A stretch of 64,000 nt of DNA from Chlorobiales bacterium Clorobi_01. Lineage in GTDB: Bacteria > Bacteroidota > Chlorobiia > Chlorobiales > Chlorobiaceae. Below the pieces are notes generated by a model that saw only the letters and a program-made list of their open reading frames with translations, searched no databases and was not told the origin of the DNA. The DNA lies in the NCBI GenBank assembly GCA_001602925.1, contig LUZT01000013.1, positions 1-64,000 on the forward strand, in the 5' to 3' direction. The stretch's first letter is position 1. Every line of letters starts with the position of its first letter. Below are positions 1-8,973 of the stretch, piece after piece. The position numbers and the translations under genes are program-made.

Positions 1-1
1 T

Positions 2-64
2 CACCTCTGCTCCCTGGTCTGCCCCTGCGGCTACATCCAGATGGGCATGGGCGACGGGCTGTAA
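2..64 (+). CDS. C-terminal end of an unidentified upstream gene (partial)
   Basis: An open frame enters from the left edge and ends at TAA 62-64. Twenty residues are visible, including a Cys-Pro-Cys and ending in MGDGL. It lies 37 bases upstream of the next gene on the same strand, so it is probably another member of the dsr operon. Too little is present to assign a family; the end does not look like a typical DsrC C-terminus (no terminal conserved Cys arm). Confidence 0.5.
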   Translation, partial: HLCSLVCPCGYIQMGMGDGL

Positions 65-101
65 ATTGGGCGGCATCGTAACCTGAAAAGACCGAAACAC
101 T

Positions 102-464
102 ATGATGGACGATATGATCCAGATGGTCGAGAAGGCCATCGAAACATCCTCGCACTGGCAGGAGACCGGCTGGCCGGCTGCTTTTGGCAATCGCCAGGTC
201 GAGGTCAGCAACCTGAAAGCTGCTGAGGCCTTGCCCCGGAATGCCGTGTACCGCGATGAGGCGATCAACTACTGGCGTCAGGCCCGTCTGACGGGCGAGG
301 ATACCGCCGCAGCCGGCAAGAAGGCGCTCGAAGCGCTGAAAAATGGCGACACCTGTGGTGCCTATGACGCCCTCTATCTTTGCCAGTATCTCGAAATACC
401 GTTCGAGGCGGATGCCAAAACCTGGCGTCCGGTTTACGAGGCCTTCATGGCCAAATGCGCCTGA
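102..464 (+). CDS. Hypothetical protein in the dsr operon
   Basis: A 120-residue soluble protein with no signal peptide or membrane segment. I do not recognise the family. It is rich in Ala and acidic residues. It has three cysteines, all in the C-terminal third: one in a DTCGAYDA stretch, one in LCQYLE and one two residues from the end. It lies directly upstream of dsrT on the same strand, so a role linked to sulfur oxidation is inferred from position only. Two adjacent ATG codons (102 and 105) are both possible starts; neither has a clear Shine-Dalgarno sequence. GC-rich third positions agree with a real gene. Confidence 0.72.
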   Translation: MMDDMIQMVEKAIETSSHWQETGWPAAFGNRQVEVSNLKAAEALPRNAVYRDEAINYWRQARLTGEDTAAAGKKALEALKNGDTCGAYDALYLCQYLEIPFEADAKTWRPVYEAFMAKCA

Positions 465-555
465 TCCCGTTTTCAGGGAAGCGCTTCAAGTCCGCCGGTC
501 TTTTGCAGGCCGGCGTACTGCTTTTGAATGTAACAACCTCTTATTCTGCAATCTT

Positions 556-996
556 ATGACGAGAGCGTGGGAACAGATAGTTAAAGAGAACCGGAACGTC
601 CTGCTTGAGCGGTGGACCTCATCGGTTGTGGCAATGTTGCCCGGCGGAATGAGCCACGGCTCACTGGTCGCTGCGGCGATTGCCGAGGAGCTGGGTGTTC
701 TGCTTGATGCCGTGACGGATCGCTCCATGCAGGCCGCCGAGCCGATCATGCGCATCACCCGGATTCTTGCCGTCCAGGATATTCCACCTTCAAAATCCCT
801 GTCGATTTTGTTTATGCTCAAGGGTATGATCGAAGAGCTTCCGGTCGAATGCGACCATCCGTGCCGCGACCGCCTCGAAGAGCTGACCCTGCAAGCTTTT
901 GACAGCTACATGAAGCACCGGGAGACTATCTGCCAGATCAAGTATGACGAGGGCCGCCGGAAAATGCACATGGCGCTCAGGAGGGCTGAAGCATGA
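556..996 (+). CDS. dsrT: DsrT-like protein (RsbRD N-terminal-like domain)
   Basis: A 146-residue cytoplasmic protein beginning MTRAWEQIVKENRN. The pattern of an N-terminal helix followed by LLERWTSSV and a helical bundle resembles the RsbRD N-terminal family, which is how DsrT proteins next to dsrM in green sulfur bacteria and sulfate reducers are usually classified. Its exact role is unknown; it may influence assembly or regulation of the DsrMKJOP complex. The ATG at 556 is preferred because an upstream extension to 343 would overlap the previous gene by more than 120 bases. The stop overlaps the dsrM start by four bases (ATGA, 993-996), indicating translational coupling. The symbol rests on position plus domain type. 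Confidence 0.72.
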   Translation: MTRAWEQIVKENRNVLLERWTSSVVAMLPGGMSHGSLVAAAIAEELGVLLDAVTDRSMQAAEPIMRITRILAVQDIPPSKSLSILFMLKGMIEELPVECDHPCRDRLEELTLQAFDSYMKHRETICQIKYDEGRRKMHMALRRAEA

Positions 997-1988
997 AGAA
1001 AGTGCTGAAACCGCTGATCGCGGTGATCGTGCTGGCGCTGATTCCCTGGGTCGGTATCACCTACGGCAAGCTCGACTATCTTTTCGCCATCGTCATCCCT
1101 TATGCCGCCGCAGCCATTCTCGTGCTCGGTATGCTTTTCCGGCTGGTGGACTGGATCCGGAGGCCGGTTCCCTTCAACATTCCGACCACCTGCGGCCAGG
1201 AGCAGTCGCTCGACTGGATCAAGACCAATCCGCTGGAGTGCCCGTCGAATCCCTTCATGGCCGCGATGCGGGTGCTCTCCGAAGTCTTTCTGTTCCGTTC
1301 GCTGTTCCGCAACACCAGGGCTGAGCTTTATGGCGGTCCGAAGCTCGTCTATGGTTCGTACAAATGGCTCTGGCTTGGCGGTCTCGCGTTTCACTGGTCG
1401 ATGCTCATCATTGTCATTCGCCATGCGCGCTTTTTCCTTGATACGCTGCCCTTGCCAATCGAATTGCTTGAAACTGCGGATCGCTTTCTCGATGTGACCG
1501 TGCCGGCATTTTACATCACCGACGCCATAGCGCTTGCTGCTATCACTTTCCTGGTGCTGCGCCGCCTGTCGGACGAAAAGATGCGGATTCTGTCTCTTTC
1601 GACAGACTATTTTCCGCTGTTCCTGTTCGGCGCCATCGCTGTTATCGGCATCAGCATGCGCTACGTGACCAAAGTCAACGTCATGCCGGTCAAAGCGCTG
1701 GCCATTACGCTGGCTCACTTCGGTTTCGACGCGCCCGAGCCGATAGGCGTCCTGTTCTATATTCACCTGTTCCTTGTCTGCGTGCTGCTCGCCTACATTC
1801 CGTTCAGCAAGCTGGTGCATATGGGCGGAATTTTCCTCAGCCCGACGCGCAACCTGCCGAACAACAGCCGCGCCAAACGGCACAAGAATCCGTGGAATCC
1901 CGATATCAAGTTCAGGACTTATGCCGAATACGAAGACGAGTTCCGCGAAAAAATGAAAAAGGCGGGTCTTCCGGTCGAAAAGCAATAA
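993..1988 (+). CDS. dsrM: DsrM, membrane heme b subunit of the DsrMKJOP complex
   Basis: A 331-residue integral membrane protein related to the NarI cytochrome b subunit. Hydrophobic segments lie at about 4-24, 29-52, 124-148, 168-190, 205-224 and 250-272. Candidate heme-ligand histidines are H134, H144, H258 and H276. In this complex DsrM exchanges electrons between the quinone pool and the DsrK iron-sulfur subunit. It is coupled to dsrT by a 4-base overlap and followed by dsrK after 6 bases. The C-terminal tail after residue 285 is charged and probably cytoplasmic. The family assignment is firm from the neighbours DsrK, J, O and P; the exact heme ligands are inferred. Confidence 0.93.
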   Translation: MKKVLKPLIAVIVLALIPWVGITYGKLDYLFAIVIPYAAAAILVLGMLFRLVDWIRRPVPFNIPTTCGQEQSLDWIKTNPLECPSNPFMAAMRVLSEVFLFRSLFRNTRAELYGGPKLVYGSYKWLWLGGLAFHWSMLIIVIRHARFFLDTLPLPIELLETADRFLDVTVPAFYITDAIALAAITFLVLRRLSDEKMRILSLSTDYFPLFLFGAIAVIGISMRYVTKVNVMPVKALAITLAHFGFDAPEPIGVLFYIHLFLVCVLLAYIPFSKLVHMGGIFLSPTRNLPNNSRAKRHKNPWNPDIKFRTYAEYEDEFREKMKKAGLPVEKQ

Positions 1989-1994
1989 TCAATT

Positions 1995-3647
1995 ATGTCC
2001 AACAAATACGCCCTCAAACCAGACGAACTCAAAAAAGAGTTCGAACAAAAGAAGCCGCGGCTCCTCAAGGGGGAGTTCGCCGGCAAGGACTGGTGGGATT
2101 TGCCGGTGGAGTTCCGTGACGGCAACTGGTGCTTCCCCGCCAAGCCTGAAGTGCTCGACGAGCTGCACTTCGCCAACCCGAGGAAATGGGCTGCCACCGA
2201 CAAGGACTGGCAGCTTCCTGCAGGATGGGAGAAGACCATCCGCGACGGCATGAAGGATCGCCTGAAGCGGTTCCGTTCGTTCAAGGTGTTCATGGACAGC
2301 TGCGTGCGCTGCGGCGCCTGCGCCGACAAGTGCCACTTTTTCCTCGGCACCGGCGACCCGAAGAACATGCCGGTGCTTCGCGCCGAGCTTGTCCGTTCAG
2401 TTTATCGCAACGACTTCACGGGTCTGGCAAAAATCCTGAAGGACTTTTCCGGATCGAGAACGCTCACGCAGGATGTGATCAAAGAGTGGCACATGTACTT
2501 CCACCAGTGCACCGAGTGCCGCCGCTGTTCGGTTTTCTGCCCGATGGGCATCGACACCGCCGAGATTACCATGATGGTGCGCGAGCTGCTCAACCTCATC
2601 GGCGTGAACAACAACTGGATTCTCGCGCCGGTGGCCAACTGCAACCGCACGGGCAACCACCTTGGCATCGAGCCGCACACCTTCGAGCAGAACATCATGT
2701 CGATGGTGGATGACATCGAAGATCTCACCGGGGTGCGGGTCAATCCTACCTTCAACCGCAAGGGCGCGGAGATTCTCTTCATCACGCCGTCGGGCGACGT
2801 TTTCGGTGATCCCGGCGTCTATACGATGATGGGCTATCTGCTGCTGTTCCATCACATAGGCCTCGACTACACCATCAGCACCTACGCTTCGGAGGGTGGC
2901 AACTTCGGCATGTTCACCTCGAACGAGATGATGAAGAAGATCAACGCCAAGATGTACCACGAGGCCAAGCGTCTCGGGGTGAAGTGGATTCTCGGCGGCG
3001 AGTGCGGCCACATGTGGCGCGTGGTGCATCAGTACATGAACACCATGAACGGCCCGGCGGATTTCCTCAAGGAGCCGGTTTCTCCGATCACGGGCACGAA
3101 GTTCACCAACGCGAAGGCCACCAAGATGGTGCATATCGCCGAGTTCACCGCCGACCTTATCAAGCACGGCAAGCTCAAGCTCGATCCCAAGCGCAACGAC
3201 CATCTCCGCACCACCTTCCACGACTCCTGCAACGTCGCTCGCGGCATGGGAATGTTCGAGGAGCCGCGTTACGTGCTCAACAAGGTGTGCAACGTTTTCC
3301 ACGAAATGCCTGAGAACACCATCAGGGAGCAGACCTTCTGCTGCGGTTCGGGCAGCGGCCTGAACGCCGAGGAGTTTATGGACACCCGCATGAGAGGCGG
3401 TTTCCCGAGAGCGAGTGCCGTGGCGCACGTGCGCGAGAAGCACAAGGTCGATTCGCTGGTCACGATCTGCGCCATCGACCGCGCCAGCCTTCCGGCGCTG
3501 ATGCGCTACTGGAACCCGGGCGTGACGGTCTACGGCCTGCACGAGCTGGTTGGTAACGCTCTCATCATGGATGGAGAAAAGAAAAGAACCGAAGACCTGA
3601 GAGAGAACCCTATGGCCGGATTCGAGGAGGATGACGACGATGAATAA
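1995..3647 (+). CDS. dsrK: DsrK, HdrD-like iron-sulfur subunit
   Basis: A 550-residue cytoplasmic subunit related to heterodisulfide reductase HdrD. Two classical [4Fe-4S] motifs are visible: C103, C106, C109, C113 and C172, C175, C178, C182. The C-terminal half carries the cysteine-rich CCG-type region: HDSC near residue 413, FCCGSGSG near 449, plus GGECGH near 337 and TICAID near 492. In homologs this region binds a catalytic [4Fe-4S] centre. DsrK is thought to exchange electrons with DsrC persulfide/trisulfide. The acidic tail overlaps the start of dsrJ by eight bases. No truncation or missing cluster cysteine is seen. Confidence 0.95.
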   Translation: MSNKYALKPDELKKEFEQKKPRLLKGEFAGKDWWDLPVEFRDGNWCFPAKPEVLDELHFANPRKWAATDKDWQLPAGWEKTIRDGMKDRLKRFRSFKVFMDSCVRCGACADKCHFFLGTGDPKNMPVLRAELVRSVYRNDFTGLAKILKDFSGSRTLTQDVIKEWHMYFHQCTECRRCSVFCPMGIDTAEITMMVRELLNLIGVNNNWILAPVANCNRTGNHLGIEPHTFEQNIMSMVDDIEDLTGVRVNPTFNRKGAEILFITPSGDVFGDPGVYTMMGYLLLFHHIGLDYTISTYASEGGNFGMFTSNEMMKKINAKMYHEAKRLGVKWILGGECGHMWRVVHQYMNTMNGPADFLKEPVSPITGTKFTNAKATKMVHIAEFTADLIKHGKLKLDPKRNDHLRTTFHDSCNVARGMGMFEEPRYVLNKVCNVFHEMPENTIREQTFCCGSGSGLNAEEFMDTRMRGGFPRASAVAHVREKHKVDSLVTICAIDRASLPALMRYWNPGVTVYGLHELVGNALIMDGEKKRTEDLRENPMAGFEEDDDDE

Positions 3648-4065
3648 GTTCAGTCAGTTTCTGGTCGCCCTCGCCGCAGGTCTGAGCGTCTTTGTGGCGG
3701 CATGGTTCTTCATCCACGCGGGGCACCGGGGTTCGGTTCCGGCTCATGCCGAGGTTTCGCCCGCAGTTGCGGCCGCAACCGTAAAACCGGGTGGTGCGCC
3801 GGTGGACAGCGCGAAGTGCATCCTTCCGACCGATTACATGCGGGCACACCACATGCAGGTGCTCGACAAGTGGCGCAAGGATTCGGTGCGCAAGGGGAAC
3901 CGCACCTTCGTCAATCCCGAAGGCGCGCACTTCGACAAGAGCCTGAACACCTGCCTCGGGTGCCACGGCTCGAATCCGATGTTCTGTTTTATGTGTCACG
4001 AGTATGCCAATGTCAAGCCGACATGCTGGAACTGTCATCTGTCGCCGATGGAGGTGTCACAATGA
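3640..4065 (+). CDS. dsrJ: DsrJ, triheme periplasmic cytochrome c
   Basis: A 141-residue protein with an N-terminal hydrophobic segment (about residues 5-25) that exports or anchors it. Three CXXCH heme-binding motifs lie close together near the C-terminus: CLGCH, CFMCH and CWNCH. A further cysteine at about residue 60, followed by ILPTDYMR, matches the position of the cysteine proposed as an unusual His/Cys heme ligand in purple sulfur bacterial DsrJ (family knowledge). ATG 3640 is preferred over ATG 3631 because AGGAGG at 3625-3630 is nine bases before 3640 but touches 3631. It overlaps dsrK by 8 bases and dsrO by 4. Confidence 0.93.
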   Translation: MNKFSQFLVALAAGLSVFVAAWFFIHAGHRGSVPAHAEVSPAVAAATVKPGGAPVDSAKCILPTDYMRAHHMQVLDKWRKDSVRKGNRTFVNPEGAHFDKSLNTCLGCHGSNPMFCFMCHEYANVKPTCWNCHLSPMEVSQ

Positions 4066-4838
4066 GTCAAAACCGTAGAGAATTTCTGAAAAAGGCTGGT
4101 CTGGGCGCTCTCGCCGGCCTGGGTGCGGCAGCGGGTCTGTTCCCGGCGTTTGCACTCGAACCGACCGATTCGTCGGGTTTTACCGACGCTCCCGTGCCCG
4201 GCAAGGTGCGCTGGGGGATGCTGGTCGACACCCGCAAGTGCCTCGGCAACTGTACCGAGTGCATCGTCCGGTGTCACCACGATCACAATGTGCCGGATTT
4301 CGGCCATACGAAAAGCGAGGTCAAGTGGATATGGAAGAGCGGCTATGAGAATGCGTTTCCGACCGCCAGCACGCAGTTCCAGAATCCCGAAGTGCTGGAA
4401 CGCCAGGTGCTGACGCTCTGCAATCACTGCACCGAGCCGCCCTGCACCAAAGCCTGCCCGACCGAGGCGACCTTCAAGCGCTGGGATGGCATCGTTTCAA
4501 TCGATTACCATCGCTGCATCGGCTGCCGTTTTTGCATGGCTGCCTGCCCGTACGGATCGCGCAGCTTCAACTGGCAGGATCCGCGTCCGCATATCAAGGA
4601 GCTGAGCAACACCTATCCGACGAGGATGCGCGGCGTGGTCGAGAAGTGCAACTTCTGCTCGGAGCGTCTCGTCAAGGGCGAGCTTCCGGCCTGTGTCGTC
4701 AGCTGTGCGGAGAATGCGCTCACCTTCGGCGATCTGAACGATCCGAATTCGGAGATCCGCAAGATGCTCGCCGCGAACGAAACCATGCAGCGCAAGCCGG
4801 AACTCGGCACGCTGCCGTCAGTTTTTTACATCATCTAA
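4062..4838 (+). CDS. dsrO: DsrO, periplasmic ferredoxin-like iron-sulfur subunit with Tat signal
   Basis: A 258-residue protein that starts with a twin-arginine signal (RREFLKK at residues 5-11 followed by an Ala/Gly/Leu-rich core and a cut near residue 31). Sixteen cysteines fall into four [4Fe-4S] sets: C60/64/67/71, C120/123/128/132, C152/155/158/162 and C196/199/211/215. This is the DmsB/NrfC-type electron-transfer fold. It would pass electrons between the DsrJ cytochrome and the DsrP membrane subunit in the periplasm. The start overlaps the dsrJ stop (ATGA). The gene is followed by dsrP after 9 bases. Confidence 0.95.
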   Translation: MSQNRREFLKKAGLGALAGLGAAAGLFPAFALEPTDSSGFTDAPVPGKVRWGMLVDTRKCLGNCTECIVRCHHDHNVPDFGHTKSEVKWIWKSGYENAFPTASTQFQNPEVLERQVLTLCNHCTEPPCTKACPTEATFKRWDGIVSIDYHRCIGCRFCMAACPYGSRSFNWQDPRPHIKELSNTYPTRMRGVVEKCNFCSERLVKGELPACVVSCAENALTFGDLNDPNSEIRKMLAANETMQRKPELGTLPSVFYII

Positions 4839-4847
4839 CCATAAGCC

Positions 4848-5999
4848 ATGATCGAGAAAGCGCTTAAAGGAGGCCGCGGCTACTGGACATGGGTAGCCTT
4901 CCTGCTCGTCGTCATCGGGCTCGGAGTCTCGGCGTACGCCCGGCAGATGACCATCGGTCTCGGCGTCACCGGCATGGGCCGTGACATAAGCTGGGGCGTC
5001 TATATCGCCCAGTTCACCTTTCTGGTCGGGGTCGCCGCCTCGGCCGTGATGCTGGTGCTGCCCTACTATCTGCACAACCAGAAGGTCTTTTCGAAAATCG
5101 TCATCGTCGGCGAGTTTCTCGCTGTTTCGGCGGCGCTGATGTGCATGCTCTTCATTCTGGCCGACATGGGCCGGCCTGACCGCGTGCTCAACGTGCTGCT
5201 CTATCCCTCGCCCCATTCGATGGTGTTCTGGGACGTGATGGTGCTCAACGGCTACCTGTTCCTGAACCTCATCAGCGGCTGGGCGGTGCTCGGCGCTGAA
5301 CGCAAGGGCGTGGCTCCCGCGCCGTGGGTGAAGGCGCTGATCTACATCTCGATTCCGTGGGCCTTCAGCATCCACACCGTCACGGCGTTCCTGTTCGCCG
5401 GTCTTCCGGGCCGCCACCTCTGGCTCACCGCCGTGCTCGCGCCGCGCTTCCTGGCCTCGGCCTTCGCCGCCGGTACGGCCATCCTGATCCTTATCACCTT
5501 CATCCTGAAGAAGGTCGCCAAGTTCGACGCCGGTCAGGAGCCTCGCCTCAAGCTTGCCGTGCTCAGCTCCTACGCCGGGCTGGCCAACCTCTTCTTTCTC
5601 GGCACCGAGTTCTTTACGGCCTTTTACAGCAACATTCCGGCGCACAAGCACAGCTTGCAGTACCTCTTCTTCGGTCTCGAAGGTCACGCGCCGCTCGTGC
5701 CGTGGATGTGGTTCTCGCTGATTACTGGCATCATCTCGGTGGGCGTACTTCTCTCCCCGCCGCTTCGCCGGAACAACGCCGCGCTCATCGCGGCATGTAT
5801 TGGCCTCGTGGTCTCGATCTGGATCGACAAGGGAATGGGCCTGATCTTCGGCGGATTCGTGCCGACGCCGCTCGAAGCGATCGTCGATTACATGCCGACG
5901 GCCACGGAAATTTCGGTCACGCTCGGCATCTGGGCCATTGGTCTGCTTGTGCTGACCATGCTGCTCAAGACCGCCATCGCCGTCAAGACGCAGGAGTGA
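4848..5999 (+). CDS. dsrP: DsrP, NrfD-family membrane subunit
   Basis: A 383-residue polytopic membrane protein of the NrfD/PsrC family with about ten hydrophobic segments. It has the family's early [10 protein letters not shown] stretch near residue 45. It is the quinone-interacting membrane anchor paired with DsrO. No heme motifs are present, as expected. It follows dsrO after 9 bases and completes the MKJOP set. It is separated from dsrV by about 110 bases that contain an 11-bp perfect hairpin, so expression of the two downstream siroheme genes may be attenuated relative to the complex. Confidence 0.94.
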   Translation: MIEKALKGGRGYWTWVAFLLVVIGLGVSAYARQMTIGLGVTGMGRDISWGVYIAQFTFLVGVAASAVMLVLPYYLHNQKVFSKIVIVGEFLAVSAALMCMLFILADMGRPDRVLNVLLYPSPHSMVFWDVMVLNGYLFLNLISGWAVLGAERKGVAPAPWVKALIYISIPWAFSIHTVTAFLFAGLPGRHLWLTAVLAPRFLASAFAAGTAILILITFILKKVAKFDAGQEPRLKLAVLSSYAGLANLFFLGTEFFTAFYSNIPAHKHSLQYLFFGLEGHAPLVPWMWFSLITGIISVGVLLSPPLRRNNAALIAACIGLVVSIWIDKGMGLIFGGFVPTPLEAIVDYMPTATEISVTLGIWAIGLLVLTMLLKTAIAVKTQE

Positions 6000-6056
6000 G
6001 CCTGCCGTATCCGGCGTGAAGTCGTTATAAAACGGACGCCAACGCATCTCTTCACT

Positions 6057-6091
6057 GGCCCCGGTGCGGGAACTGAACCTGCACCGGGGCC
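6057..6091 (+). terminator. Perfect 11-bp hairpin between dsrP and dsrV
   Basis: GGCCCCGGTGC at 6057-6067 pairs perfectly with GCACCGGGGCC at 6081-6091 across a 13-base loop. The bases that follow (GTTGCATATTTGTC) are only weakly T-rich, so this is an imperfect intrinsic terminator. It may act as a partial terminator or a 3' stabiliser of the upstream dsr mRNA. It ends 17 bases before the preferred dsrV start. Confidence 0.5.
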
Positions 6092-6108
6092 GTTGCATAT
6101 TTGTCAAA

Positions 6109-6582
6109 ATGGACGCATCAATGAAAGTGTTTCTGCCGCTCAACATCCGGGTGGACAACAAGAAGATTCTGTTCGTGGGCGGTGGCAAAATTGCCCAGCA
6201 CAAGATTCAGACCATCGAAAAATATACCCGGAATATCACCATCGTCTCTCCCGAAATCATCGACGAACTCAAGGGCAAGGGGTTTACGGAAATCTACAAG
6301 GAGTACGACTCCTCTGACCTCGATGGTGCGTTTCTGGTCTATGCCAGCACCAACGTCGAAGCGGTCAACCGCCGCGTGCGCGATGACGCCGAGGCGCGAG
6401 GCATTTTGGTGAACGTGGTGGATAACCGCGAACTCTCCGGCTTCATCTCCCCGGCCATCATCAAAAAAGGCGAGATGACCGTCGCTGTCTCCTCCAACGG
6501 CCAGAATGTCAAAAAGTCTGTTGAGTGGCGTAACCGGCTCCGGGAGTTTGTCAGCGAAACCTGGCCGGACGACAACCAGTAA
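6109..6582 (+). CDS. dsrV: DsrV, precorrin-2 dehydrogenase / sirohydrochlorin ferrochelatase-like (CysG N-terminal type)
   Basis: A protein of about 157 residues with the NAD-binding core of the CysG N-terminal/Met8p family. A beta-strand plus GGG motif ([14 protein letters not shown]) sits near residues 18-31, and [16 protein letters not shown] lies mid-protein. It would oxidise precorrin-2 to sirohydrochlorin on the way to siroheme for sulfite reductase. It is shorter than full Met8p, so iron insertion may be limited or shared. The start is uncertain: ATG 6109 or ATG 6121; a GTG at 6064 lies inside the hairpin and is unlikely. The next gene, dsrW, begins 21 bases downstream. Confidence 0.88.
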   Translation: MDASMKVFLPLNIRVDNKKILFVGGGKIAQHKIQTIEKYTRNITIVSPEIIDELKGKGFTEIYKEYDSSDLDGAFLVYASTNVEAVNRRVRDDAEARGILVNVVDNRELSGFISPAIIKKGEMTVAVSSNGQNVKKSVEWRNRLREFVSETWPDDNQ

Positions 6583-6603
6583 TTTTGTCAGGAAGTATCC
6601 GCA

Positions 6604-7998
6604 ATGACCGATTCAATTCATACAGAACCCTCTTCGTCGCACAATTCCGCAAAAAAAGGCTACGTCTATATCGCGGGCGCGGGGCCGGGTGATCCGGAGC
6701 TGCTCACGCTCAAGGCCGATCGGGCGCTGCGCGAGGCGGACGTGATCCTCTTCGACGACCTCGTGCTGCCGCAGATGCTCGAACCCTACAGGGCCGAGAA
6801 GATCTATACCGGCAAGCGCAAGGATGCGCATCACTTCGCTCAGGACGAGATCAATCAGGAAATCGTGCGCCATGCGCTCATGGGCAAAACAGTTGTGAGG
6901 CTCAAGGGCGGTGATCCGTTCATTTTCGGACGTGGCGGCGAAGAGATCGAGACGCTCCGGCAGCACGGTATCGAGTACGAGATCATTCCCGGCATCACGG
7001 CGGCGCACGGGGCCAGCGCCTACAGCGAAATTCCGCTCACCATGCGCAAGGTCTCCTCGTCGGTGGCCTTCTGCACCGGTCATCCGGTCAACAGCATCCA
7101 GGTGCCCGATACCGATACGATCGTCTATTACATGGTGGCCTCGAACGTGCATGACGTGCTCGACAAGGTGGCGGCGTCGGGGCGGAGCGGTGAGACGATG
7201 GTGGCCGTGGTTCAGAACGCCACGCGCTATAACCAGCGCATCTTTACCAGCACGCTCGACGAGTTCCGCAAGCGCGAAAAGGCGGTCTACTCACCGGCGT
7301 TGCTCATCATCGGCCAGAACATCAGCCAGTACATCGAAGAGAACTGGTTCTCCCGCAAGAAGAAGGTGCTCATGACCGGCGAGGCTCCGAAAAAGTACAC
7401 GCCCGCCGACTACATCACCGTGCCATTCCCTTGCCACCAGGTCGCTGGTGCTGATCTTGGTGCGGTCAGGAGCTGCATCGAGGGGATCGATGAATTCTCG
7501 ATGCTCTTTTTCCAGAACCGCTTCGCCGTCCGGTATTTCTTTAAATACCTCTTCGAACATGGCCGCGACGTGAGGCATCTGGCGCATCTGACCATCTGCA
7601 CCTCGAACCGCTTGGCGGCCACGGAGCTCCACGAATACGGCATCATCCCCGACTGCTGCCTCGACCGGGAGAGCACGGATGGCATTGCTGCGATGCTGCA
7701 GAAAGAGGGGCTGACCGGCCAGCACATCCTTCTGCCGGGCGCGGAGCATGTCGATGAGCTGGTGGCCGGGCAGCTTTGCGAAGGCGGCAACAAGGTCACG
7801 CCGCTCGCCGTCTACGTGCATGGCGCGCAGGATCACGTCGAGAAGATCGACCTCGAATTCATCGATGAAATCTACTTCGCCTCGGCAGATTGCGTGAAAA
7901 AATTCAGAGGGATGTACGAAACGGTTCCGCCCGGAATCGTGATCACCCCCGCAGACGAGCGCACCGCAGAGGAGGTGCGGCGTCAGTTCGGTGGCTGA
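6604..7998 (+). CDS. dsrW: DsrW, uroporphyrin-III C-methyltransferase fused to a uroporphyrinogen-III synthase-like domain
   Basis: A 464-residue two-domain protein. Residues about 18-255 are a SUMT (CobA/CysG C-terminal) methyltransferase, with [14 protein letters not shown] near residue 25 and [15 protein letters not shown] near residue 98. Residues about 256-464 resemble HemD (uroporphyrinogen-III synthase), with [13 protein letters not shown] as the hinge-like stretch. SUMT makes precorrin-2, the substrate of DsrV, so the pair supplies siroheme. CobA-HemD fusions are known in several phyla. Whether the HemD part is active cannot be told from sequence. The stop overlaps the start of a decayed frame (7991). 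Confidence 0.92.
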   Translation: MTDSIHTEPSSSHNSAKKGYVYIAGAGPGDPELLTLKADRALREADVILFDDLVLPQMLEPYRAEKIYTGKRKDAHHFAQDEINQEIVRHALMGKTVVRLKGGDPFIFGRGGEEIETLRQHGIEYEIIPGITAAHGASAYSEIPLTMRKVSSSVAFCTGHPVNSIQVPDTDTIVYYMVASNVHDVLDKVAASGRSGETMVAVVQNATRYNQRIFTSTLDEFRKREKAVYSPALLIIGQNISQYIEENWFSRKKKVLMTGEAPKKYTPADYITVPFPCHQVAGADLGAVRSCIEGIDEFSMLFFQNRFAVRYFFKYLFEHGRDVRHLAHLTICTSNRLAATELHEYGIIPDCCLDRESTDGIAAMLQKEGLTGQHILLPGAEHVDELVAGQLCEGGNKVTPLAVYVHGAQDHVEKIDLEFIDEIYFASADCVKKFRGMYETVPPGIVITPADERTAEEVRRQFGG

Positions 7999-8215
7999 GC
8001 GGGCGACGTGCTCGCAGCTCTATATGCTTTTTGATGGCCTCTGGATGACCGTGACGCGCCAGCCGACGCGCGCGGCGGCGCTCTCCGCGTTTGAAGAGTG
8101 GCTGCACAAGCGCTTCAGCATCGCGAAGATCGACTAGATCACGAAGGAGGATGTGGGCAAGATCAAGTCAGCCCTCGACGCGATGGCGCAGCAGGGCGCT
8201 GGGAAAAAGAGGTGA
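7991..8215 (+). pseudogene. Decayed gene fragment, possibly the C-terminus of a TetR-type regulator
   Basis: One frame from GTG 7991 reads QLYMLFDGLWMTV and AFEEWLHKRF, then meets TAG at 8135-8137. The same frame continues as ITKEDVGKIKSALDAM to TGA 8213-8215. The continuous protein-like character across an in-frame stop suggests a broken gene tail. The LxDGLW stretch resembles the last helices of TetR-family repressors, but this is only a motif impression. No N-terminal DNA-binding part is present; it has been replaced by the end of dsrW. Confidence 0.4.
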
Positions 8216-8265
8216 GTTTGTACATTGTTTTTACAGCTTTTTCACAACGCAAAATCCGGGAGAGG

Positions 8266-8781
8266 ATGATGAAAAAAATTGTTTTTTTGGGGCTTTTGTT
8301 CGCCACGCTTGGCGCACAGGCTTATGCTGGGTGCAAGGTTGATGACCATGTAGACGAATTCTCAAAGGTTCATATTATTCGGCAGCAGCAAAATGTGGTA
8401 TCGAGCAGCTCAGGGACATTTGGATTTAACTTGTTCTACGCTCAAGGGAAGCCTCTTGAAATGGAGGTTCTTACATGGAATCGAAGCTGGCTTTTTGTGC
8501 AGCGCGGGCAAAACTCCCTCAAATTCCTCGCAGATGGCGAGGTGATTGAATTCCCGGTAAATACTGTTGATAGTCAAGTGTTGAGTGGATATCGTAGCGT
8601 CACGACTCAAGAGTCGTTTTACATTACCGTCACGCCCGAACAGATTCAGAAGCTTGTCTCCGCAAAAGAGCTTAAGTGTAGAATTTATGGAAAAAGGGCT
8701 TATTCTGAGGCTGAAGGGAAAGATATGCAGCGGGCGCAACGTTGCTGGAGTGAGTTTTTAAGTAAGATCGCAGCTAATTAA
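8266..8781 (+). CDS. Hypothetical secreted protein, AT-richer than neighbours
   Basis: A 171-residue protein with a clear Sec signal peptide (MMKKIVFLGLLFATLGAQAYA, cut near residue 21). The first mature cysteine lies just after it (AGCKVD), so a lipoprotein is conceivable, but the lipobox LxGC is not ideal. The mature part has three cysteines and no family I recognise. Counted lines within the gene are about 42-43% GC (8341-8400, 8521-8580), well below the dsr genes, suggesting recent acquisition. GAGAGG lies immediately before tandem ATGs at 8266 and 8269. It is followed by a strong terminator at 8872. Confidence 0.75.
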   Translation: MMKKIVFLGLLFATLGAQAYAGCKVDDHVDEFSKVHIIRQQQNVVSSSSGTFGFNLFYAQGKPLEMEVLTWNRSWLFVQRGQNSLKFLADGEVIEFPVNTVDSQVLSGYRSVTTQESFYITVTPEQIQKLVSAKELKCRIYGKRAYSEAEGKDMQRAQRCWSEFLSKIAAN

Positions 8782-8871
8782 TCGCCCGTTCAACAACGGT
8801 ATCATGCCTGTAAAAACACCAAGCCGTTGACTCGTTATGACAAATTCTCTACGGCTCATCTGGCACAAGAG

Positions 8872-8906
8872 GCTGTCTTGAAAGCAATTTCGAGACAGCT
8901 TTTTTT
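8872..8906 (+). terminator. Intrinsic terminator after the secreted-protein gene
   Basis: GCTGTCTTGAAA (8872-8883) pairs with TTTCGAGACAGC (8888-8899), with one G-T wobble and a GCAA tetraloop. Seven T residues follow at 8900-8906. This is a textbook rho-independent terminator in + orientation. Confidence 0.92.
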
Positions 8907-8973
8907 GCTCAGAGTGTTACGTTCGTCAGGAGTTAATTCGGGGATGTCGAGGAGGTGAGAAGGACGTTTGCCG

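Noticed and set aside
906-1985. 359-codon - strand frame opposite dsrM
   Set aside because: It is the antisense of a well-supported membrane protein gene. Its His/Arg/Glu-rich composition is what GC-rich third positions generate on the opposite strand.
2397-3542. 381-codon - strand frame opposite dsrK
   Set aside because: dsrK is certain from its cluster motifs. The antisense frame has no domain and low-complexity His/Arg content.
4818-6203. 461-codon - strand frame opposite dsrP
   Set aside because: Shadow of dsrP and dsrV; charged repetitive composition without recognisable family.
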